A DNA stretch of 64,000 nucleotides from CAVSLM01 sp963728895 (GCA_963728895.1 CAVSLM010000007.1:620001-684000); one strand, 5' to 3'. Positions 20,925 through 29,836 are shown, counted from the stretch's first letter. Notes: generated by a model from the letters alone, not told the origin. Made by a program: numbers and translations.

Positions 20925-22347
20925 TCAGGGTCCGCCGGCCGGTGCGGCACCTGGAGCCGCCTGGTTTCGGGCGCGAGGTAGTTGGGGGGTAAACGGACTG
21001 GGGCCTCCAGCGCTCCCCTCGGCGAGCGGGGACGATTGGTCTCCGACCACCACTTGCATCCCATCTGACACCTCGGCGCCGTCCACTTCGGTCAGCGTGC
21101 CATCCGTCAATCCGGTACCAACCTTGACCGGTCGCACGAAGTTGCCGTGCGCCACCCAGAGCGTCCGTTGCGGTTCGGAACGACCCGCCGGCGCGGGGGT
21201 GGACGGCGCCGCCTGGACGGGCGAGCCGGCTGGCGCGTTGGCCGCCTGGCGAAATTCCGCCGCGATCTGGTCGGCTTGAGGAGACCAGCGCAGTGCGGCA
21301 TTGGGCGCCAGGAGCACGTTCTGGCGTTGGCCGGTAATGAACTGCACATTGGCCGTCAGGTACGGCAACAGCTTTCCATCGCGTTGTCCGTGCTCACCAC
21401 GACCGTATAGGTGACGACGTTCTGCGTCATCGTCGCATTGAGACGGACCTTGACCGACCTGGCCGTTGAACACGCTGGCCGGGAAAGGCGTCCACGGTGA
21501 AGGTCACCGGCATGCCGGGATGGATGCTGCCGATGTCGGCTTCATTGACGGACACCCAGACCTGAATGCGCTTGAGGTCCTTGGCGATGAGAAACAGGCT
21601 GGGCGCGTTCAGGCTGGACACGACCGTCTGGCCGATGTTCACGCGCCGGTCGATGATAACGCCTTTGACCGGTGACTTGATGATGCAATAGTCCTCGTTG
21701 TGCTGCGCCCGATCGAGGTTGGCTTGCGCTTGCGCCACGGCGGCTTTCGCCTGTTCCACGGCGGCATGGCCAACGGCGACATTCGCCTTGGCAACCTTGT
21801 AGCTGGCCTGGTACTGGTCGTAGGCGCTGGGCGCCAGCGCTTCGGACGGCCCGAGCGTCTGCGCGCGGTCCCAGTCCTGCTGGGCCTGCACCAACTTGGC
21901 CTCGATCTGGAGTACGTTGGCATTGGCACTGAGCAGGTTGGCTTGCGCCTGCTGCAATTGCGCCCTGGCGGTTTCGACGTCGGCGGCGTAGAGGGAATCA
22001 TCGATTCTCGCCAACACGGTTCCCTCTTCGACGGCCGACCCGTAGTCGATCGGCTTGCCGTTCCTGTCCTTGCCGAAGGCGTTGATCTGCCCGGCAACCT
22101 GCGCGCCCACGTCCACGACTTCTTCCGGTTCCACGGTTCCCGTGGCACCGATGGTGGCCAGCAAATCCCCCCGTTCCAGGGGTACTGTCCGCAGCATCGC
22201 CGCGGTTTCCTGCTTGGGACGCAAGGTCCACGCGGTGGCCAACCCAATGACCATCACCGTGAACCCAATGGCGATGATTCGCATGGTTCGTTGCACAGTC
22301 TTGTGTAACCTTTGCCTTGGTTGAACAGGGCCCTGGCTCACCATCAT
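20925..22347 (-). pseudogene. MacA/HlyD-like periplasmic adaptor, several frameshifts
   Basis: The N-terminal frame (from ATG 22347 or 22284) has a membrane anchor (RIIAIGFTVMVIGLATAW), a biotinyl-lipoyl hairpin and beta-barrel domain (DLLATIGATGTVEPEEVVDV, YCIIKSPVKGVIIDRRVNIG). Between 21375 and 21480 the coding signal changes frame about three times (VFNGQVGQ in one, RLNATMTQNVVTYTVVVST in a second, then DGKLLPYLTANVQFI back), and the C-terminal membrane-proximal domain continues to 20925. The expected product is a MacA-like adaptor linking the ABC permease to the NodT duct. As read it is not translatable in one piece; a cluster of indel errors is the alternative explanation. Confidence 0.8.
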
Positions 22348-22579
22348 GGAGTTGACCCGCGTTAGTGGACGGGCCGGCAGTTCCCGCAAGGTCGGTGGTG
22401 AGGCACGCCGCGTGTAGCATACCGGGACTGCTCGCCGTGCGGCGAGTATGCCCCGCGACCGGGAAGGAAACATTGTCCGGACGAATTCCGCCCGGTAACG
22501 GACGCTCCGGCTTCAGCAAAGCGCAGGCGAAACTCCGGCATATAATCGGGCGATCGGCATACATCCGCAGGAGTGGCCC

Positions 22580-22920
22580 ATGCTGTGGGGGCAAAGCGCT
22601 CCGTCCAGGATAAGCTCACTCGCGACAACGTACAGCCTCCTCGGGCCGAACGGCGCAGGCAAGAGCAGCACGCTCGCGGTGGTCCTCGGGCTGCAGCCGC
22701 CCGACGCGGGACACATCCCGCTGCTGGGCCAGGATCCGCGTGCAGAGAGCCGTGTGATCCACTGACAAGTGCGGGTGCTGCCCGAGCCGAGCGGTTTCTA
22801 CGGCTGGACGTCCGGGGTCGAGTACCTCGCCTTCTCTTGCCCGCTACCTCACCCGTCCATGCTGCCGCGAGCGGATCTGCCGAATCCCGATCGCCTCGCT
22901 GTGCTCGATGACGTGCCATG
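22580..22920 (+). pseudogene. ABC-2 type transporter ATPase remnant
   Basis: An open stretch YSLLGPNGAGKSSTLAVVLG with Walker A, then DAGHIPLLGQDPRAESRV, reads as the start of a multidrug/Nod-type ABC ATPase. It hits a stop at 22763, and VRVLPEPSGFYGWTSGVEYL continues in frame after it. The rest of the domain is missing by 22920. A decayed fragment between the efflux operon and the small exported protein; nothing else is seen in 22348-23145. Confidence 0.6.
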
Positions 22921-23145
22921 ACAGCCCTCGGTCCGGGCGGCCTATCACCTCCAGATAGCCCGTCACGTCGCAGCCGAGAGCATCTTGATCCTGCCCCCGA
23001 CTTGGGCCTTAATTCAACGGGCGCCCTGTCGTGGCGAATCACGATCCATGCTACCGGCAATCCATAATGGGCCGCAGCGGGCTATCACCCAATAGCACGT
23101 AAGCGGCTCGATACATCTGTTAGGTTTTTGATTTAGGAGATCACA

Positions 23146-23363
23146 ATGCACGACAAGATTCGAAGTGTCTTAGCGGGAATTGTGCTACTTATGCTTGCTA
23201 CCGCAGGCCATGCTGGAGACTGGCGGAATGCGTGGGAATCGGAAAAACATGCTGCTGCCCAGAGGTGCGCAAAGACATTTGCCGATTATCAATTGCAAGC
23301 GGTGTGCATGAATAACGAAAAGAGAGGATACGACAAGATGCAAGGTGACTTCGGCCTAGCTAG
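23146..23363 (+). pseudogene. Small two-repeat Cys-rich exported protein, 5' part (split by an IS)
   Basis: ATG 23146 is preceded by TTAGGAGATCACA. The first 23 residues (MHDKIRSVLAGIVLLML...GHA) are a signal peptide. The mature part has one copy of a motif RCAKTFADYQLQAVCMNNEK. The insertion sequence enters at the ctag at 23360-23363. Removing the IS and one ctag joins this to 25051-25169 in frame and restores a 110-residue protein with two tandem copies of the motif and four Cys (41, 54, 83, 96 of the restored chain). Unknown function; probably periplasmic with two disulphides. Confidence 0.8.
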
Positions 23364-25046
23364 TGTCCGTCCATAAACGGACGAATTTCAGCGCAGCGTG
23401 CCGCGCAATTTTCACGTTTGAGCCAACGCTGCCGGATACGATCGTGCCGGTATAGGTGAGGAAGCGCTTGGTTTGCGAAAACAGCTGCTGATCGAGCTAC
23501 GGCGCACAGGGGAACCCCTGAGCGGCCCGGCCCATCCCATGCAACCCCACAGTGTTGCTTGTCAGGCCGGTCTTAAGCGTGCCAGCAGCGCGAGATTATG
23601 CGCCACCACTGAAGACCAGACGAATGACTTGAAATGAACCAGTCCCTTCCAGGTGCAGCGTGCCAGCCCGTAAGCGCGCTTCAAACAGGAGATACCCGCC
23701 TCGATGCCGGCGCGAAAGTTACGCAACTGCCGATACACCCAGGTACTCTTCACCATCTCTTCGATGCGCAATCCGCGCTTCTTATGAAATGCCACATCCG
23801 CGACGCCGCAGCCCTTGGCCTTCGCAAGATTATCCTTGCTGGCATAACCCCCATCCACGGCCAGTTGTTTAGGCGCGCAGCCATAGTGGCTGATATGGCG
23901 CTCCAGCATGGGGACTAACCGCTCGGTATCGGCCGGGTTGCCCTCTTCAACGACCACATCCAGAATCAACCCGCTTTTCCCGGAACTGAGATTGAGCTTG
24001 TGTCCGTACTGGAGGTCCCGACTGCCCTTGATGATGATATCGGTGTGGGGCTCAAACACACTGAAGAGCTTCTCACCCGCCGGCACGCACTCACCCTGCA
24101 ACACACGGCGTTGCGTCTGATCAATCACCTGCCTGATCAAGGGCAGATAATGTCTCACCTCGGCATGCCAGGCTTGCAATTCCAATGTCGCGCTCCCGGT
24201 GACGCTTACGATCATCCTGGCCTGCTCAAGATACTCCAAGGTACGCGTCGTGACCTTGATCAAGTCCCGATACAGTGCGGCCTGCTTGTCCTGCCCGCGG
24301 GTATAGCGAATGCTGCGTGCCCGCTGCTTCGCGCGCCGGCGATGGTTGCAAAATTCAATCGCCGGTGTACCCGGCAGCGACTGGGCCGCCTCCAGCAGAC
24401 GCACCATCACCCGCACACTGTCCCATAACAGCGTGCTGTCCGTCGGGGCATGGATGTCGGTCTCGGTCACGGTACTGTCAATTCGCAGCTTCTCTCCCCG
24501 CTCCACCTGCTCGTCTTTGGCATCGCGCAACACCACCTGGCTGATCCGCTCCCAGGTCTCAGGTCGAATGCAGCTGATGGTCTGTTGCAGCGCCGACTTC
24601 TTGGGAAACACCTGCCCGGGCAGGCGGGCAAACGCCTGGAAGGAGGCCGAGTCCGACATATGAAACGCCAATTCCTGATAACTCAGTTGCCGGTATTGCT
24701 TGAGCAGCGCACAGCGCAGTACCGACTCCGCCGGCAAACCCTGGCGACCCGTGTCATAGACATCCTTCCGATGTAAATCCAGCGCCACCCACTCCAGCAT
24801 CTCGCGATGCCGGTCGAGCCGCTCGGATATCGCTTTCAGTTCCTTGCCAATGTCGTGATTGGAAAACCAATCAAATATGCTTACCTGCTCAGTGCGCTTC
24901 TTGCGCATTGGCACCCCCGGTGGTTTTTGTGGTTCCTTGGTTTTCAGCCGCTTGAAAAAACGGATCGCAAAAATCACCGGAACTTTATCACTAAACACGC
25001 CGCTTTTCTGATTCCGTTTCATCGCGTTAGCGTTTATGGACGGACA
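23364..25046. mobile_element. ISNCY/IS1182-like insertion sequence, 1683 bp, with 4-bp ctag target duplication
   Basis: Ends are a perfect 16-bp inverted repeat, TGTCCGTCCATAAACG at the left and its complement at the right (25031-25046). It is flanked by ctag on each side (23360-23363 and 25047-25050), a 4-bp target duplication inside a longer ctagctag context. It carries one transposase gene on the minus strand. The perfect ends, open transposase and intact duplication mean the insertion is recent. Confidence 0.92.
23562..24908 (-). CDS. DDE transposase of the ISNCY/IS1182-like element
   Basis: 448 residues from ATG 24908 (MRKKRTEQVSIFDWF, GGGGGTG upstream); an in-frame ATG at 25022 would add 38 residues reaching the right inverted repeat. 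N-terminal DUF772-type domain (SVLRCALLKQYRQLSYQEL), central DDE fold with KLRIDSTVTETDIHAPTDS and the second aspartate in LAVDGGYASKDNLAKAKG, and C-terminal GIEAGISCLKRAYGLARC with a Glu. Full length, no interruption. Exact IS family naming (ISNCY against IS1182) is from memory of protein similarity. Confidence 0.88.
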   Translation of the reverse strand: MRKKRTEQVSIFDWFSNHDIGKELKAISERLDRHREMLEWVALDLHRKDVYDTGRQGLPAESVLRCALLKQYRQLSYQELAFHMSDSASFQAFARLPGQVFPKKSALQQTISCIRPETWERISQVVLRDAKDEQVERGEKLRIDSTVTETDIHAPTDSTLLWDSVRVMVRLLEAAQSLPGTPAIEFCNHRRRAKQRARSIRYTRGQDKQAALYRDLIKVTTRTLEYLEQARMIVSVTGSATLELQAWHAEVRHYLPLIRQVIDQTQRRVLQGECVPAGEKLFSVFEPHTDIIIKGSRDLQYGHKLNLSSGKSGLILDVVVEEGNPADTERLVPMLERHISHYGCAPKQLAVDGGYASKDNLAKAKGCGVADVAFHKKRGLRIEEMVKSTWVYRQLRNFRAGIEAGISCLKRAYGLARCTWKGLVHFKSFVWSSVVAHNLALLARLRPA

Positions 25047-25050
25047 CTAG

Positions 25051-25169
25051 CTAGTTCCGTGGCGGAAAAGGCGAAAGTTCGTTGCGCACGAACGTTTGCC
25101 GATTTTCAGTTACAAGCAGTATGCATGCAGAATGAAAAGAAGGGATATGACCAAATGCAGAATTATTGA
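25051..25169 (+). pseudogene. Small Cys-rich exported protein, 3' part (after the IS)
   Basis: Reads SVAEKAKVRCARTFADFQLQ then AVCMQNEKKGYDQMQNY and a stop at 25169. This is the second copy of the 30-residue motif seen in the 5' part (RC-A-K/R-TFAD-Y/F-QLQAVCM-N/Q-NEK-R/K-GYD-K/Q-MQ). Frame is exactly continuous with the 5' part once the IS and one ctag are removed. Confidence 0.8.
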
Positions 25170-25430
25170 ACCGCAAATACCGAAACCCACCTCCGGTCTC
25201 GAGCCGACGCCTGCGCTAAAGCGCCTCTTCGACTGAGGATGGACGAAGGATTGATTGCGTACCATGCGCCAGCGTTGGAACTCTAGTAATTTTGCGAGCA
25301 GGCTTCTTATGATAGACGATAACGCAAATAAGGATCTATTCAATGAATTGACATTGAACCTATTGGCACTGTTATACGAAGCCTTTCCAGTGAGGCAAGA
25401 TATTGAAATTGACAAATACCCCTTATTAAA
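25170..25430. other. AT-richer spacer, no gene
   Basis: 261 bases between the split gene and the IS66 element. Open frames on both strands are short and unlike known proteins. The right end borders an IS66 target duplication, so originally it continued directly into the IS91 transposase fragment at 27723. Confidence 0.5.
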
Positions 25431-25562
25431 CACCAAGGGTAACTGCTCACCCCCCTGTGCTCCCCTGATGCTCTGACTTGTCGTTGCGAGTGCTTGACAA
25501 CGTAGACATCTGAGCCTACGCTGCCGGTCCAGACGTTGAGGAAGGATCGAGGTTCGGCAGCG

Positions 25563-26234
25563 ATGGGCAGCTATTTCGGATCAAAGGCGACGTCTGGCTT
25601 ATGCCAGCCGATCATCGCCATGATGGCGCCGCATGACACTTACATAGAGACCCACCTCGGGGGCGGTGCGATCATGAAGCGTAAGCCGCCCGCGCTGCAC
25701 AACATCGGGATCGACCGTGATGCGCGCGCGCTCGCGAAGTTCGCGTGCGACTATCCGGTGCAATTGGTTCACGGTTGTGCGCACCGGTTCTTGGCGCAGT
25801 ACGACTATCGGGGTCGGGAGCTCGTCTACAGCGATCCGCCGTATCTCAAACGCACGCGCAGCTCCGGGCGCCGATACCGCTTCGACTACGAGGAGCAGGA
25901 CCACGTCGAGCTGCTGACGCTGCTCAAGAGCCTGCCCTGCGATGTGATTCTCTCCGGTTACCCCTCACGGCTCTATGACGAGCTGCTTGGCGGGTGGCAG
26001 AGCGTAGAGCTGCAGGTGATGAACCAAGGCGGCGTGCGCACGGAGAAGCTGTGGTTCAACTTCACCGTCGAGCGGGTCCATTGGGCCCGCTATGCGGGCA
26101 AGGACCACACCGACCGACAACGCGTCAAGCGCAAGGCCGAGAGCTGGGGCGAGCGCTATCGCGCGTTGCCGCCAGGCGAGCGGTTGGCGGTGCTGGCGGC
26201 GATGATGGCCGTTGAGGCCCACGAGCGCGCATAG
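25563..26234 (+). CDS. D12-class DNA N6-adenine methyltransferase (IS66 passenger)
   Basis: 223 residues from ATG 25563 (a TTG at 25536 is in frame but lacks a better site). Motif I region is THLGGGAIMKRKPP, corresponding to the SAM-binding FxGxG of Dam-like enzymes but modified to LGGGAI, and motif IV is YSDPPYLKRTRSS, the catalytic DPPY. Length is short for Dam but right for phage-type orphan methylases. It would methylate adenine, possibly in a short palindrome, without a cognate nuclease nearby. It lies inside the IS66 inverted repeats upstream of the transposase, so it may affect transposition or protect the element. Confidence 0.85.
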   Translation: MGSYFGSKATSGLCQPIIAMMAPHDTYIETHLGGGAIMKRKPPALHNIGIDRDARALAKFACDYPVQLVHGCAHRFLAQYDYRGRELVYSDPPYLKRTRSSGRRYRFDYEEQDHVELLTLLKSLPCDVILSGYPSRLYDELLGGWQSVELQVMNQGGVRTEKLWFNFTVERVHWARYAGKDHTDRQRVKRKAESWGERYRALPPGERLAVLAAMMAVEAHERA

Positions 26235-26258
26235 GCGCCGCCTCCCGAACGCCGCTAC

Positions 26259-27710
26259 GTGGGCAGCGTCAACAAACAGTCTCTGCGCGAGGAGTTGGAC
26301 GGGCTCAAAGGGCGCTTTGAGCAGCTGTGCGCCGACGGGAAGATGGGAGGCGAGAGTCGCGCCTTGGTGCAGGCGCTGCTGATGCTACTGCAGTTGCTGA
26401 TGGCGGTGTTCATGGAGAAGTACACCCCCAAGACGAGTACCAACTCCGGCAAACCCGCTTCGCAAACCCAGAAGGACGAGACCGCGATCAGCCGCCCGGG
26501 CACCCACGGCAAAGGCAAGACGCTCGATCAGGCGCGCTCCCGCAATACCCGCACCATCGAGACCGTGCAGACCGCCAGGGTCAGATTCTGTGAGCACTGC
26601 GCAGAAGACCTCGGCGATGTCCCGTGTCGCGGGCACGAACGGCGCACCAGCATCGACATCGTCTTCGAGAAAGTCCTCACCCATGTTGACGCCGAGATCA
26701 AGCGCTGTCCACATTGCCGCACCCAGACCCGAGCGCCGTTCCCCGCGGCGTTCTCCGGTCCCTTGCAGTATGGCCCCGGCATCAAGGCTTATGTCCTCAA
26801 CCTCCTCATCGCCCAGATGCTCTCGCTCAAGCGCGTGCAGCAGTCGCTCCAGACCCTGGTCGGTCTGGTGATCTCCGAGGCCACGATCCTCAAATATGTG
26901 ATGCAGCTGCATCAGGCGCTTGAGCGGTGGGAGCAGTCGGCCATCGAACGGCTGCTCGCCATGCCCACCCTGCACGTGGATGAAACCTCCTTGCGCGTCG
27001 AGCGGCAAAACCACTGGATCCACGTCTGCTCCTCGGGCGACATCACCTTGAAGTTCCTGCACCCAAGGCGCGGGCAGGAAGCGATGCAGGCCATCGGCGT
27101 GATCCCGCGCTACGGCGGGGTGATGATCCACGATTGCTGGGCCTCCTATCTCGCCTATCACCACTGCGGCCATGGCCTGTGTGGCGCACACCTGCTGCGG
27201 GAGTTGACCTTTATCGTCGACGCTCAGCGTTATGCCTGGGCGGCCAATATGAAGCGGCTGCTGCAACACACCTGCTGGCGCGTCTCCCAGCGCAAAACCA
27301 AGAAACTGACCCGCCGCGAATTCCACAACCTCCAGAAACACTATCGCCATCTCCTGACGCGGGGCGAAAATGAACTCCCGCCCATCCCGCCAAGGCAGAA
27401 CGGCAAGCGCGGCAGAATCGCCAAATCCGATGCCCATAACCTCTGGGAGCGCCTGAAAGCGCACCAGAGCGCCGTACTGCTCTTTGCCAAGGAATCGCAC
27501 GTGCCGTTCACCAACAACCGCGCCGAGCGTGACCTGCGAATGAGCAAGGTCAAGCAGAAAGTCTCCGGCTGCTTCCGCAACCGCCAATACGCCGCAGCCT
27601 ACTGCCGCATCTCCAGCTACCTACAGACCATGGCGAACCGTGGATACAATCCCCTGGTCGCTATCCAGTTGGCTCTTTCTGGTCAACTGTACGCCGATAG
27701 GGGTGAGTAG
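26259..27710 (+). CDS. IS66 family transposase (TnpC)
   Basis: 483 residues from GTG 26259. It has the IS66 N-terminal helix region (FMEKYTPKTSTNSGKPASQT), a zinc-binding domain (FCEHCAEDLGDV, IKRCPHCRTQTRAPFP), the DDE core with LHVDETSLRVERQNHWIHV and GVMIHDCWASYL, and FTNNRAERDLRMSKVKQKVS with the catalytic Glu. The stop codon lies inside the right terminal repeat. Appears intact. Confidence 0.93.
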   Translation: MGSVNKQSLREELDGLKGRFEQLCADGKMGGESRALVQALLMLLQLLMAVFMEKYTPKTSTNSGKPASQTQKDETAISRPGTHGKGKTLDQARSRNTRTIETVQTARVRFCEHCAEDLGDVPCRGHERRTSIDIVFEKVLTHVDAEIKRCPHCRTQTRAPFPAAFSGPLQYGPGIKAYVLNLLIAQMLSLKRVQQSLQTLVGLVISEATILKYVMQLHQALERWEQSAIERLLAMPTLHVDETSLRVERQNHWIHVCSSGDITLKFLHPRRGQEAMQAIGVIPRYGGVMIHDCWASYLAYHHCGHGLCGAHLLRELTFIVDAQRYAWAANMKRLLQHTCWRVSQRKTKKLTRREFHNLQKHYRHLLTRGENELPPIPPRQNGKRGRIAKSDAHNLWERLKAHQSAVLLFAKESHVPFTNNRAERDLRMSKVKQKVSGCFRNRQYAAAYCRISSYLQTMANRGYNPLVAIQLALSGQLYADRGE

Positions 27711-27714
27711 TTAC

Positions 27715-28325
27715 CACCAAGGAACATAGATGGCCGCGAGGAGGCGGGCACGGAACACCTTGGCCAGGGCAAATTCGTTGAACAGGTAATTGCCCTTGAG
27801 CTTCTTCCACTGCTTTCTGGCTTGGTTGACACTGGCGCCGGGCACGATGACATGGCAATGCGGATGATAATCCAGCCGTCGCGAGTGGGTGTGCAGCACG
27901 GCGGTCATGCCGATCTCGCCGGCGAGGGGTTTGGCGTTGAGGGCGAAGTCCTGGAGCGTGCCGGCGCCGGTGACGAGCAGTAGGTGGTACAGGCGTTGCT
28001 GATGGCGCCACGCCAACGCCCTGAGCTCATAGGGCAAGGTGAAGGTTACCAGGAAGTACTCGACCGGCAGGAGCTTCGCGCTCTGACGTTGCAGCCACTG
28101 GGTGGTCTCGTGGTTTTGGCACTGTGGGCAGCTGCGATGACCGCAGGAGCGCGGGTGGCGGAGCTGCTGCGCACAATCGTCACAGGTCCACAGCACCTCG
28201 CCGGCATCCGGCGTGCGGCAGCGCTTCATGGCCTCGAGGGCGCGGATCTGCCCGGGTAGCACGCGGTGCTGGTACTTGGCCTTGAAGGGCGTTTCGTAGT
28301 GTTCAATGATGGTGGCAAGCTTCAT
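27715..28325 (-). pseudogene. IS91 family transposase, 5' part only
   Basis: Starts MKLATIIEHYETPFKAKYQH at 28325. It has the zinc-ribbon (WTCDDCAQQLRHPRSCGHRS then CPQCQN) and the HUH metal motif YHPHCHVIVPGAS of rolling-circle Y1/Y2 transposases. The frame is cut at the IS66 target site after AAIYVPW, and the sequence on the far side of IS66 (before 25431) does not continue it, so the catalytic-tyrosine part was already lost before IS66 arrived. Confidence 0.8.
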
Positions 28326-28327
28326 GG

Positions 28328-28517
28328 TCAGCGCCTGCGCAGATCGATTTGCAGGGCGTTGACCACGCGGTTGATGAGGGCCGCGGCCTCGAGTTCGGTG
28401 GCCTCGGTCAGGCGGGCGTAGCGGGCGGTGGTGGTGGGGCTGGCGTGGCCGAGCAGCGCTTGGATGTGGCGCAGGCTCAGGCCTTGTTCGAGCAGACGAG
28501 TGGCAAAGCTGTGGCGC
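28328..28517 (-). pseudogene. IS91-associated tyrosine recombinase, 3' part
   Basis: Reads HSFATRLLEQGLSLRHIQAL then LGHASPTTTARYARLTE and ends ALQIDLRRR with a stop at 28328. It contains the second Arg-box His/Arg context and the nucleophile Tyr in TTARYARL. It is separated from its 5' part (28944-29665) by a 27-bp-TIR element. Its stop is 2 bases before the transposase start, the usual IS91 two-gene layout. Confidence 0.8.
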
Positions 28518-28950
28518 CTATGTCTTCAACGACATAGGCGCCACTATCTACCCTTCCTGACTATGTCGGCTAACATGGAAGCCTCTATGTACACGTTTGA
28601 GTTTGTAGGTTTTGTCCACCGGTACCTCATCTGAATACCCGACATAGTTTTCTGGCCTTAAGCTATAGGCTGTTGACGAAACGCAGTAGCCGGTCGTCCG
28701 GTTGGAAGCGGCTCAGCTTGCCTTGCGGTGGCGTCATCCGAGCAAGCGCCCGCTCTTCAGCGTTGCGCGTTTGCCTCCAGATAGATCTGCGTTGTTCTCG
28801 ACGGACTCACGCCCGAGCATGGTGGATTCCATGCCTACACGGGGTTGACCGAAGCAGTGTCGACTATGTCGCTACTGGCTCACGCGTTTGGGGAAAAAAT
28901 GGGCCACGGCAGCTCTACAAGAGATAGTCAGGAAGGGTAGATAGTGGCGC
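28518..28950. mobile_element. Non-autonomous element with 27-bp inverted ends inside the IS91 integrase
   Basis: The 27-bp sequence at 28538-28564 (GCGCCACTATCTACC...GACTAT) is a perfect inverted match of 28924-28950. GTGGCGC occurs at 28511-28517 and 28944-28950, consistent with a 7-bp target duplication in the codons for the RH of the recombinase LRHSFAT motif. At the left the duplication is part of a perfect 14-bp hairpin (28511-28524 with 28531-28544, loop TTCAAC). About 360 bp lie between the ends and contain only the tail of another recombinase. Confidence 0.75.
28663..28845 (-). pseudogene. C-terminal remnant of a RitB/integrase-like tyrosine recombinase
   Basis: Minus-strand sequence ends PPQGKLSRFQPDDRLLRFVN-SL with a stop at 28663; before it, in a shifted frame, is TTQIYLEANA, which contains the nucleophile Tyr of a tyrosine recombinase of the Rit or transposon-integrase type. 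Further upstream the frame has stops. A decayed cargo inside the TIR element; the intact enzyme family may be what mobilised it. Confidence 0.5.
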
Positions 28951-29665
28951 AGCGAGTGGATGGAGATTTTTTTTTGATCCCGCACTGCTGGACCACGGCT
29001 TTCATTGCCAGCTGGGCACCGCCGCGATCCATGTGTGTCGTGGCGCTACGGATCTGCTGCAGGGAGCCGGTGGCGTTGGGGAACAGCAGCCGGGGATGGC
29101 GGTGGCGTAACCACAGGGCCCGAAGTGCTCGACAGGTCAGCTCGGGTAACGGCACCAGGCGATCCTTGTGGCCCTTGCCGCGGCGAATGTGCACCCGCTG
29201 GCGCTGGGCGTCGATATCGCCCACCTCGAGTGCCAGGGCCTCGCCCAGGCGCAGGTCCATCGAGTAGGTGGTCAGCAGGAAGACCCGGTAGCGGAGCTTC
29301 TGGGTGGCGCCGATCAGTTGCTCGACCTCGGTCGGAGTGAGAACATCGGGCAGGGACTGGATCCTGGGGGCCTTGACGATGTCGAGCCAGGTCCAGTCGC
29401 GCTTGAGGACATGTTTCCAGAAGAACTGCAGGCCGTTGCGATCGACCTTGACGGTGCTCCAGGAGTGTGACTCGACCAGCTCGGCGAAGTGGGTTTCCAA
29501 CTGCTCGGTGGTGAGTCGATCCGGACAGCAATCGAAATGCTCTGCCACCCGGCGCACGGCGCGCGCGTAGACGTCGATGGTGCTGTCACTGAGGCCCTGC
29601 AGCTTCAACGCACGGAGATGGCGCTTGTATAGCTGGTCGAAACGGGTTTGCTCGCTGGCTTGCAC
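28944..29665 (-). pseudogene. IS91-associated tyrosine recombinase, 5' part
   Basis: From GTG 29665 it encodes a SAM-like N-terminal domain (LKLQGLSDSTIDVYARAVRR, FFWKHVLKRDWTWLDIVKAP) and the start of the catalytic domain with the first Arg (YSMDLRLGEALALEVGDID) and the Lys hairpin (RRGKGHKDRLVPLP). The reading breaks at 28950 where the TIR element begins; joining across it restores SLRHSFATRLLEQG. It is the accessory integrase of IS91-type elements, not an IntI integron integrase. Confidence 0.85.
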
Positions 29666-29752
29666 GGTAAGCTCCTCTGTCGTTGCGCCCGGAAGTGGGC
29701 AGAGAGGGAGCTTAAAGCCTCACGCGGATCTTTTGTGCCGCGCAGCGGCTTC

Positions 29753-29819
29753 GTCCAACAATGGGCTCCAGGGGACGTCGGCGCTGTCGCGCCGCCGCCC
29801 CTGAGCCCGTGCGTTCGGG
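29753..29819 (+). other. attC-like recombination site (attC-0)
   Basis: Begins with GTCCAAC (RYYYAAC consensus) and ends at a CGTTCGGG core. In between, GGGCTCCAGGGG (29763-29774) pairs with CCCCTGAGCCC (29798-29808), leaving one extrahelical base, as in folded attC sites. The following cassette starts TTCGGGAG, whose complement reappears at the end of that cassette. Together with the next two sites this marks an integron-type cassette cluster. Confidence 0.6.
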
Positions 29820-29836
29820 AGAAGGAGAGAATGAGA

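Larger units (their letters stand above)
25439..27714. mobile_element. IS66-family element (2276 bp) carrying a DNA adenine methylase
   Basis: Ends GTAACTGCTCACCCC (25439) and the complement of GTAACTACTCACCCC (to 27714) form imperfect terminal inverted repeats. The 8-bp CACCAAGG occurs immediately outside both ends (25431-25438 and 27715-27722), the duplication length of IS66. Inside are a D12-class adenine methylase and a full-length TnpC transposase, both on the plus strand, 24 bases apart. No TnpA/TnpB is present. The methylase is therefore a passenger gene that has moved with the element. Confidence 0.9.

Noticed and set aside
28944..29665. Tyrosine recombinase as an integron integrase for the adjacent cassettes
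   Set aside because: It is organised as the IS91 accessory integrase (stop next to the IS91 transposase) and shows no IntI-specific insertion that I can recognise.
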